DNA from: a bacterium
GTDB lineage: Bacteria > Margulisbacteria > Marinamargulisbacteria > SXXA01
DNA length: 11,125 nucleotides
NCBI GenBank assembly: GCA_947502965.1
Contig: CANNCG010000029.1
Coordinates: forward strand, 1-11,125
Direction of reading: 5' to 3'
Shown: in pieces, positions 1 through 5,982 of the stretch
Layout: each line of letters opens with the position of its first letter
How positions within the stretch are numbered: the stretch's first letter is position 1
Notes under the pieces: model-generated
The model's database searches: none
What the model was told of the DNA's origin: nothing
What the model saw: the letters and a program-made list of their open reading frames with translations, nothing else
Program-made: the position numbers and the translations under genes

Positions 1-18
1 CTATACCTAGCACCCACG

Positions 19-39
19 AGGGGATCTACAACATCCCCT
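19..39. repeat. GC-rich hairpin near the left edge
   Basis: A perfect 7-bp inverted repeat (AGGGGAT at 19-25, ATCCCCT at 33-39) encloses a 7-nt loop. No T-run follows on either strand, so it is not a standard intrinsic terminator. It could be the 3' end of a structure serving a gene left of the window. Its role is not determined. Confidence 0.35.
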
Positions 40-41
40 TA

Positions 42-253
42 CACGATAGGATGTTCAAAACAGAAAAATGACGTTTTAGGCCTGAAAAATAGTCCCAAAT
101 CACCTTTTTGAATTTTTGTGCCTAATTCTTTCGTTTCGCGACAGCGCCACGATAGGATGTTCAAAACAGAAAAATGACGTTTTAGGCCTAAAAAATAGTC
201 CCAAATTCCCTTTCTTGATTTTTGTGCTTAATTCTTTTGTTTCGCGACAGCGC
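42..253. repeat. Two tandem copies of a 106-bp unit upstream of hisS
   Basis: Copy 1 is 42-147 and copy 2 is 148-253. They align without any gap at a period of exactly 106 bp and differ at 8 positions by my count (about 92% identity): 84, 101, 102, 108, 110, 111, 122 and 132 of copy 1. Both copies start with CACGATAGGATGTTC and end with TTTCGCGACAGCGC. Short open frames cross the unit on both strands, but they are built from the repeat itself, lack a start signal and resemble no known protein, so I treat the region as non-coding. The array ends 50 bp before the hisS start codon, so it lies in the likely promoter region of the operon. Whether the unit is dispersed elsewhere in the genome cannot be seen here. 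Confidence 0.9.
180..193. promoter_or_regulatory. 14-bp perfect palindrome in repeat copy 2 (possible operator)
   Basis: TTTTAGGCCTAAAA reads the same on both strands. The matching site in copy 1 (74-87) has G instead of A at position 84, which breaks one base pair. A dimeric DNA-binding protein is possible; there is no direct evidence for one. Confidence 0.35.
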
Positions 254-292
254 CTGCTTGATCGCTTGTCAAAACCCGCCATGCTTGAAACA

Positions 293-307
293 ATACTATC
301 TCTATGA
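293..307 (+). promoter_or_regulatory. Start-codon element of hisS (ATACTATCTCTATGA)
   Basis: This 15-nt stretch around the hisS ATG (304-306) matches the one around the ABC-F start on the other strand at 14 of 15 positions. There is no purine-rich Shine-Dalgarno sequence in front of hisS. TACTAT at 294-299 resembles a -10 hexamer, but it lies only 4 nt before the ATG and has no convincing -35 at normal spacing (TTGTCA at 266-271 is 22 bp away). A leaderless or near-leaderless mRNA is a possible reading. Confidence 0.35.
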
Positions 308-1587
308 GTCTCAAATACCCACTTCCCCGTGGCACACGCGATATATTACCCGAAGAAATGCCCTTTTGGCATCACGTCGAAGATACCGCCAGGTCTATTT
401 TCAGCGCCTATAATTACCAAGAAATCAGAACCCCTATCTTTGAGCTAACAGAACTCTTTGAACGTGGGATAGGCGATGGCACCGATATCGTCGAAAAAGA
501 GATGTACACCTTCACCGACAAAGGCGAACGACGTCTCACCCTGAGACCTGAAGGAACCGCCCCCATTGCCCGTGCCTATCTCCAGAATGGCCTGGGAAAA
601 AAAGAGCCCCAATCCAAACTCTATTATTGTGGCCCCATGTTTCGCTACGAACGCCCCCAAGCCGGCCGTTATCGTCAATTCTATCAAATCGGGGTAGAAA
701 ACATTGGTAATGAGCATCCTTTTGCCGATGCCGAACTTATTTCTATGGGCGTGCATCTCTTTGATGAAATGGGCATTTCAGGTCTCAGCGTCACCCTCAA
801 TTCCGTGGGCTGCCTGGTCTGTCGACCCGTTATCGAAGAACGGCTAAAACAATTTCTCGGATCCAACCTCAAACACATGTGTGACGATTGTAACCGCCGT
901 TTCAGCGTCAATCCCCTGCGTATTCTGGATTGCAAAAATGCCACATGCAAAACCTATCGCACGGCCATACCAGATATCCAGGAATCGCTTTGTCATGGCT
1001 GCAGCGACCATTTCAGCTCTGTTGTCGAATATATCGAAGCCCTTGGTATCCCTTTCCAGATCAATCCCCAGCTTGTGCGCGGCTTGGATTATTACACTCG
1101 CACGGCATTTGAAATTGTCTCTGACCAATTGGGGGCCCAAAACGCCCTCTGTGGGGGGGGGCGTTATGACGGTTTGATTCAACACTTGGGCGGACCGGCC
1201 ACACCGGCAGTAGGCTTTGCCTTCGGTGTAGATAGAGCGGTCATGATTTTGAAAGAGTTGTCCGACATTCTCAAACAAAAAAACAAATTAATTTATGTTG
1301 CGCCTATTGGTGCTTCCCAACAGCCCCGGTGTTTTTATCTGGTAGATACCCTTCGTCGTGCCGGGTTCAAAGTAGAAATCGACTACAGCAAAGACGATAT
1401 CAAGTACCAACTTAAACAGGCCAATAAACTGGGTGCCACACGCTGTATAATCTATGGCGACAGAGAATTTGAAAGCGACACCGTCATCATCAAAAATATG
1501 GTCACCACCGAACAAACCACGATTCCATTCGACAATGTTATTTCTTTTTTGAGTACCCATGCAGATACATTACCGCACACATCTTAG
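304..1587 (+). CDS. hisS: Histidyl-tRNA synthetase
   Basis: Cytoplasmic class II aminoacyl-tRNA synthetase that charges tRNA-His with histidine using ATP. The 427-residue product has the usual bacterial length. Visible landmarks: the N-terminal LPRGTRDILPEE segment (7-18), the class II motif 2 region with LRPEGTAPIARA (80-91) and FRYERPQAGRYRQF (113-126), the HisRS-specific GLDYYTRTAFE (260-270), CGGGRYDGL (283-291), motif 3 GFAFGVDRAVMIL (304-316), and a C-terminal anticodon-binding domain from about 328. The insertion domain has four cysteine pairs (C170/C173, C193/C196, C210/C215, C230/C233), a possible metal site. The codons for G284-G286 form a run of nine G. No Shine-Dalgarno sequence precedes the ATG; the start was chosen because it gives the canonical N-terminus. 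First gene of a six-gene operon; its 3' end overlaps aspS by 29 nt. Confidence 0.97.
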   Translation: MSLKYPLPRGTRDILPEEMPFWHHVEDTARSIFSAYNYQEIRTPIFELTELFERGIGDGTDIVEKEMYTFTDKGERRLTLRPEGTAPIARAYLQNGLGKKEPQSKLYYCGPMFRYERPQAGRYRQFYQIGVENIGNEHPFADAELISMGVHLFDEMGISGLSVTLNSVGCLVCRPVIEERLKQFLGSNLKHMCDDCNRRFSVNPLRILDCKNATCKTYRTAIPDIQESLCHGCSDHFSSVVEYIEALGIPFQINPQLVRGLDYYTRTAFEIVSDQLGAQNALCGGGRYDGLIQHLGGPATPAVGFAFGVDRAVMILKELSDILKQKNKLIYVAPIGASQQPRCFYLVDTLRRAGFKVEIDYSKDDIKYQLKQANKLGATRCIIYGDREFESDTVIIKNMVTTEQTTIPFDNVISFLSTHADTLPHTS

Positions 1588-3331
1588 CCACAACATTACC
1601 GATGCAGAGATCGGAACGGAAATTCGTCTCGCAGGCTGGGCACACCGTGTTCGAGATTTGGGACAAGTCGCCTTTGTTGATTTGAGGGACCACAGCGGCC
1701 TCTTCCAAATTGTCTTGGAAACCGACTTTTTGGCGCAGAATCCCAATCTACGGCAGATTCGCCAAGAATATGTCATCACGGTAACAGGTACCGTACGCCT
1801 CAGGAGCACCGCAAACCCTGAACGCCACAATGGTCACTTGGAACTTTGTGCACGGGAAATACGTATCATCAACACGGCCTTGACCCCGCCTATTCCCATT
1901 CACGAGCACACCCAAGCCGAGGAACTCGCACGGATGAAATACAGGTACCTTGACCTTCGGCGTCCAGACCAAGCCAAATTCTTGGTATTGCGTCACCGTG
2001 TGAGTCAGGCCATTCGGGAATACCTCAATGGACTAAATTTTCTAGAAATTGAAACCCCCTATCTCACCAAAAGCACCCCTGAAGGTGCCCGAGACTACGT
2101 CGTCCCATCGCGTGTACATCCAGGGAAATTCTTTGCTCTTCCTCAGTCTCCGCAGCTCTTCAAGCAATTGCTGATGATGTCTGGTCTGGACCGTTATTAC
2201 CAAATTGTTCGGTGCTTTCGTGACGAAGACCTCCGATCCGACCGGCAACCCGAATTCACTCAGGTGGATATCGAAGTCTCTTTTGTGACACGGGACAGCA
2301 TCATCCAAATGGTCACTGGCCTAATGGCCTCCGCCTTTATAGCTGCAAAAAAAACCTTTCCTAAAAAAATCCCACACATGACTTATGAAGAGGCCTATAG
2401 TCGCTACGGCACAGACCGCCCTGACCTCCGCTATGATCTCTCATTTCATAGATTAAACAGCGTATTTGCAGCGAGTGGTTTTCAGGTTTTTACCCAAGTA
2501 TTGGACCAGAATGGTGAAATATTAGGCTTCAAAGTCCCTCAAAAAGACACAGCTTTTACACGTAAATTCACAGACAGCATGCTGACGTGGATAGCGATGT
2601 TGGGTTTCAAAGGCGTGGCCGTTGGCCATTGGCGCGAAGGTACACTCCATGCCCCATTTGCCAAGTTTCTCTCCCCAGATCAGATACTAGCGCTTCAAAC
2701 AAGACTCACACTCACAGAAAATGACAGCGTGGTTCTCTTGGCACACACCCAAAAAGCCACCCTGTACACTGCAATGGACCTTTTACGTCGAAAGCTTGCA
2801 GAAACACTGTCCCTTTACGAGCAGGAAGATGCCTTTGTCTGGATCGTGGATTTCCCGATGTTTGCCGAAGACGACCATGGCCATCTCACCGCCGTACATC
2901 ACCCCTTCACCTCTCCACATCCAGACGATCTGGAAATACTCAAAACGACCCCCTCGCAAGCGCGGGCACAGGCCTATGACATTGTGTGGAATGGGGTCGA
3001 AATTGGGGGCGGTAGCATTCGAATTCATGACAGCCAGGTACAGTCCCAAATTTTTGGCCTATTGGGACTTTCAGAAACTGAAATTGCCGAGAAATTTGGC
3101 TTTTTTGTAGATGCACTCCAGTATGGCACGCCCCCCCATGGCGGCATTGCATTGGGACTAGACCGCTTGATCATGATGCTCGCAGGAACCCCCTCCATTC
3201 GGGATGTTATTGCCTTCCCAAAAACAGCCCAAGCCCAATGCCCACTTTCAGAAGCCCCATCAGCACTCAGCGAAACCCAGCTAAACGAACTCAAAATTTG
3301 TTTGAATACAGAGACGCCACATGTCATTTAG
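1559..3331 (+). CDS. aspS: Aspartyl-tRNA synthetase, bacterial type with GAD domain
   Basis: Class II synthetase that attaches aspartate to tRNA-Asp (and to tRNA-Asn if non-discriminating, which I cannot decide). The 590-residue length matches bacterial AspRS. Seen in order: N-terminal OB-fold anticodon-binding domain with LAGWAHRVRDLGQVAFVDLR (24-43), the hinge RYLDLRRP (129-136), motif 1 region FLEIETPYLTKSTPEGARDY (161-180), FALPQSPQLFKQLLM (192-206), motif 2 with CFRDEDLRSDRQPEFTQVD (219-237), a GAD-type insertion in the middle, and motif 3 GIALGLDRLIMMLAG (529-543). The start lies inside hisS. It is the only ATG that leaves the RTH and GW motifs at their usual distance from the N-terminus, so the 29-nt overlap is probably real. 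The 3' end overlaps hisA by 11 nt. Confidence 0.97.
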   Translation: MQIHYRTHLSHNITDAEIGTEIRLAGWAHRVRDLGQVAFVDLRDHSGLFQIVLETDFLAQNPNLRQIRQEYVITVTGTVRLRSTANPERHNGHLELCAREIRIINTALTPPIPIHEHTQAEELARMKYRYLDLRRPDQAKFLVLRHRVSQAIREYLNGLNFLEIETPYLTKSTPEGARDYVVPSRVHPGKFFALPQSPQLFKQLLMMSGLDRYYQIVRCFRDEDLRSDRQPEFTQVDIEVSFVTRDSIIQMVTGLMASAFIAAKKTFPKKIPHMTYEEAYSRYGTDRPDLRYDLSFHRLNSVFAASGFQVFTQVLDQNGEILGFKVPQKDTAFTRKFTDSMLTWIAMLGFKGVAVGHWREGTLHAPFAKFLSPDQILALQTRLTLTENDSVVLLAHTQKATLYTAMDLLRRKLAETLSLYEQEDAFVWIVDFPMFAEDDHGHLTAVHHPFTSPHPDDLEILKTTPSQARAQAYDIVWNGVEIGGGSIRIHDSQVQSQIFGLLGLSETEIAEKFGFFVDALQYGTPPHGGIALGLDRLIMMLAGTPSIRDVIAFPKTAQAQCPLSEAPSALSETQLNELKICLNTETPHVI

Positions 3332-4055
3332 CATCATCCCCGCCATTGACCTGCTCCATGGCCAGGTCGTGAGACTCACCCAAGGCGACTACACCCAAGT
3401 CTCTCACTATGACATTGACCCTGCAGGACTTGCACGCCAATACGTGGTTGCAGGTGCTTCACGTATCCATGTCGTGGATTTGGACGGTGCCAAAGCGGGA
3501 AAACTGGTGAATCTCGATGCCATCCAAGCCATTCGAAATGCCGTGTCTTGTGATATCGAAGTTGGCGGCGGCATACGTGACGAAGACAGTTTGACCCAGC
3601 TCTTCGATATCGGCATTACCTACGCTATTTTGGGATCTGTTCTTGTGAAAAATCCCGAATTTGCCTATGCCCAGTACCAACGTTTTCCAGGAAAAATATT
3701 GGCTGGCCTGGATTGTAGAGATGACAACGTTGCCATTCATGGCTGGTACGAATCCAGCCATTTGTCTTTATTTGAGATCATTGAATCGCTCACCCCTTAT
3801 CCTGTTGGGGGTATTATTTATACGGATATTGCAAAAGATGGGACATTAAAAGGTCCCAATACAGAGATGTTGCAACGCCTAGGACAGAGATCCCCCTTTC
3901 CTATTATTGCATCTGGCGGTATCGGCAATATTAAACATTTGGAGGCCGTCTTCCAGATTTCAGGCGTGACAGGCTGTATTGTAGGAAAAGCTATTTTATC
4001 GGGAGATCTGGATCTCGCAGCCGCCATCTCACTAGAAAAAGGAGTATACTCATGA
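3321..4055 (+). CDS. hisA: Phosphoribosyl-ProFAR isomerase (HisA)
   Basis: Histidine biosynthesis enzyme: converts ProFAR to PRFAR by an Amadori rearrangement in a TIM barrel. The 244-residue product is of normal size. Typical landmarks: FSIIPAIDLLHGQVVRL (3-19) with the conserved acid D10, VVDLDGAKAG (51-60), EVGGGIRDED (80-89), LAGLDCRDD (127-135) with the second conserved acid D131, YTDIAKDGTLKGPN (167-180) and phosphate-binding IASGGIGN (196-203). It starts within the end of aspS and its last codons overlap the next gene by 4 nt (ATGA). No other histidine-biosynthesis gene lies in the window, so hisA is separated from the usual his cluster here. PriA-type dual function with TrpF cannot be excluded by eye, but nothing points to it. 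Confidence 0.95.
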   Translation: MSFSIIPAIDLLHGQVVRLTQGDYTQVSHYDIDPAGLARQYVVAGASRIHVVDLDGAKAGKLVNLDAIQAIRNAVSCDIEVGGGIRDEDSLTQLFDIGITYAILGSVLVKNPEFAYAQYQRFPGKILAGLDCRDDNVAIHGWYESSHLSLFEIIESLTPYPVGGIIYTDIAKDGTLKGPNTEMLQRLGQRSPFPIIASGGIGNIKHLEAVFQISGVTGCIVGKAILSGDLDLAAAISLEKGVYS

Positions 4056-4570
4056 GCCGTGTTGAAAAAATAGGTATTCTGTCTATTGTTGTGATCGTCG
4101 CCGCATTTGGCATTTATTTTTACACGACCATCCAAGCGGATTCTCGTGAACTCATGGAAGCCAAAGAAAAAAAAGTATCCACTATTTTGGAAAAAGTAAC
4201 TAATCCCACCTCAAAAGTCCCTGTGAAATATATTACCCTAGAAGAAGCCTATACCCTCTACGTCTCTGGAGACGCCCTCTTCCTGGATGCCCGTCCCGAA
4301 CAAGATTACGGATATATGCACATTGCAGGTGCCATGTCTTGCCCCTATACGATTGCCAAACAACTCAAGCCTATCTTGGAATTGGACCGCAACCGTCTGA
4401 TCGTGGTGTATTGCAGTAGCAATAGCTGCCCTATGGCAGAGGTTCTCGCCACCCGTTTGGATGAGCTCCTGTTTCGCCGTGTCTATATTTTTTCAGGGGG
4501 TCTCAAAGAATGGTACAACGCCAAATACCCGCTTGAACGTGGCCTAGAAGTCCCACTCCCCAAAACCTGA
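4052..4570 (+). CDS. Membrane-anchored rhodanese-like protein
   Basis: A 172-residue protein with one N-terminal hydrophobic segment (about 7-25), a charged linker (30-57) and a single rhodanese domain (about 60-165). Domain features: LFLDARPEQDYGYMHIAGA (77-94 region), the active-site loop VVYCSSNSCPMA (118-129) with probable catalytic C121 and a second cysteine C126, and the C-terminal FSGGLKEWYNAKYPLE (147-162). Rhodaneses carry sulfur as a cysteine persulfide; the domain probably faces the periplasm, anchored by the signal-anchor helix. A strong Shine-Dalgarno sequence (AAGGAG) lies 9 nt before the ATG. It overlaps hisA by 4 nt, and its stop codon shares one base with the next start (TGATG). 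Together with the following MauE-like protein it suggests a membrane thiol/sulfur-handling unit; the substrate is unknown. Confidence 0.88.
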   Translation: MSRVEKIGILSIVVIVAAFGIYFYTTIQADSRELMEAKEKKVSTILEKVTNPTSKVPVKYITLEEAYTLYVSGDALFLDARPEQDYGYMHIAGAMSCPYTIAKQLKPILELDRNRLIVVYCSSNSCPMAEVLATRLDELLFRRVYIFSGGLKEWYNAKYPLERGLEVPLPKT

Positions 4571-5046
4571 TGGCGCTACTTTCCATCCAAACGACCTTAT
4601 ATCGATGGGCCCAAATTTTGGCTCAAGGGGGTCTTGGTAGTTTGTTTGGGTATGCCGCCTATATCAAACTGAGAGATCCCTTCTCTTTTGGACAACAGAT
4701 TGTCGCCTATGCATTGCCGATTCCCTACCAGGTGATTGATGTCCTGGTCTGGATCGTTCCGGGTACAGAACTCGTCCTTGCCTTTTTCCTCATTTCTGGC
4801 ATTTATACCCGTGTGGCCGCAAGCCTTTCTGGGTTTCTCTTAGCAGGATTCACCCTCCTTGTTCTCAGTGCTATGTGGCGGGGTTTGGCCATTGATTGCG
4901 GATGCTTTGGCATCCCCCAACCGGTTGGCTGGGCCAAACTATTAGAAAACCTATGTTTACTCATACTTGCCATCGTACTCACCAAATGGCCAGGGTATAC
5001 CCATTTTGAAACGGGTGTATTCAGAAAGAAGGGCTCCCATGTCTAA
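4570..5046 (+). CDS. MauE/DoxX-like redox-associated membrane protein
   Basis: A 158-residue integral membrane protein with about four transmembrane helices (roughly 14-31, 55-77, 83-101 and 125-138). The motif IDCGCFG (108-114), with C110 and C112 as a CxC pair between helices 3 and 4, is characteristic of the MauE/DoxX-like family, whose members are linked to disulfide or methylamine-dehydrogenase maturation in some organisms. MauE function itself is not implied, as no mau genes are present. It starts on the last base of the rhodanese stop codon and overlaps the next gene by 8 nt. The rhodanese neighbour supports a role in thiol or sulfur transfer at the membrane; this is inference. Confidence 0.82.
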   Translation: MALLSIQTTLYRWAQILAQGGLGSLFGYAAYIKLRDPFSFGQQIVAYALPIPYQVIDVLVWIVPGTELVLAFFLISGIYTRVAASLSGFLLAGFTLLVLSAMWRGLAIDCGCFGIPQPVGWAKLLENLCLLILAIVLTKWPGYTHFETGVFRKKGSHV

Positions 5047-5971
5047 ACAATTCACAGCAACCCCATTTCCTGAAAAAAGCACCGAAGGTTTCCATCTATG
5101 GACCACCTTCTTTGGACTGGTATTCCTGGGGTGGGTGATTGGCGGTGGAAGATTCCAAGGCTTTTATATTATACCAGATTTTCATCCTGGATTTGGGCCT
5201 GTCTTTTGGCTAAACGCGTGGATGGCCTATGGATTGGGCGCGCTCTGTGTCTGCGGACTACTTGCAGGTGTTTTTCAAAAAATACGGGGTATCGGACACA
5301 GCATCGCTATGTTTGGGTTTCTAGGCCTCCTCCTTTCAGATAAAATCGCCTATTTGCAAACCCATTTTTTGGTGGTGTTGATGTTGTGCACCTCCCTGAT
5401 ACTGACATTCAAACCAAAACAGGTATCCATCGCAAAATGGATGTTTCCACTGATCCTTGTCCTTGGGGTATTCCGATTGGGATTAGATAGCCTCATGGCA
5501 CACAACTTGGACATGTCGCTCACGCCACATTATCCCGACATCCTGGGAAGTGTTGGCATTTTGGGCTATGGGTTTTTGTGGATTTCAAAACAGAAGCGAC
5601 CCGAAATCTTCTCGGCTTGGCTATCTTTGGCATTGCTGATTATTCCCGTTTTTTTGTTTATTTATGGCCTATTACAAGGCCCCCTATGGATCGCCAGGAC
5701 CCATTATTTCACTTGGCAATACGCCAGTATACCCACAACCTGGCAACACCATATCACACTCACCCCCACAGATGAAAAGCCCGCTATCTTGGTCAATTCA
5801 TCCAGCATTTTTGGACCCTATACGGGTCGTATTGCCTGCGATCCGAAAATCCGAAACGCCTATATCGCCTACGTGATCCAAAAAGCACCCACTTGGTGGA
5901 AGCTCTCTATTCGTAAAGGGATAGACGATGTCTTTGTCAGCATCGGGGATGGCCCCTCTCAACGCTATTAG
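5039..5971 (+). CDS. Polytopic membrane protein of unknown function
   Basis: I do not recognise this 310-residue protein. It has about seven hydrophobic segments (roughly 19-36, 55-79, 86-101, 108-124, 134-152, 167-182 and 192-212), followed by a soluble C-terminal tail of about 95 residues rich in aromatic residues (TWQ, TWWK) and ending IGDGPSQRY. C70 and C72 form a CxC pair inside the second segment, and C267 lies in the tail. The chosen ATG at 5039 is preceded by a purine-rich stretch (AGAAAGAAGG) and overlaps the MauE-like gene by 8 nt; an upstream TTG (4967) in the same frame would add 24 residues lying inside that gene and looks less likely. Last gene of the operon. Co-occurrence with the rhodanese and MauE-like proteins suggests a shared membrane process. 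Confidence 0.8.
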   Translation: MSKQFTATPFPEKSTEGFHLWTTFFGLVFLGWVIGGGRFQGFYIIPDFHPGFGPVFWLNAWMAYGLGALCVCGLLAGVFQKIRGIGHSIAMFGFLGLLLSDKIAYLQTHFLVVLMLCTSLILTFKPKQVSIAKWMFPLILVLGVFRLGLDSLMAHNLDMSLTPHYPDILGSVGILGYGFLWISKQKRPEIFSAWLSLALLIIPVFLFIYGLLQGPLWIARTHYFTWQYASIPTTWQHHITLTPTDEKPAILVNSSSIFGPYTGRIACDPKIRNAYIAYVIQKAPTWWKLSIRKGIDDVFVSIGDGPSQRY

Positions 5972-5982
5972 CCCAAATATTT

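Noticed and set aside
42..253. CRISPR array
   Set aside because: Only two 106-bp units directly abutting with no spacers; no cas genes.
100..282. Reverse-strand 60-codon open frame across the tandem repeat
   Set aside because: It follows the 106-bp repeat, so its residues repeat with the unit. It has no ribosome-binding site and no recognisable motif.
116..413. Forward short open frames (63 codons each) in the repeat and into hisS
   Set aside because: They start inside the repeat copies, and the second overlaps the true hisS start in another frame. No support for translation.
844..1278. Reverse 144-codon open frame inside hisS
   Set aside because: Antisense shadow of a clearly conserved gene; no motif and no start signal.
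2721..3110. Forward 129-codon open frame inside aspS
   Set aside because: Out-of-frame shadow of the AspRS catalytic domain.
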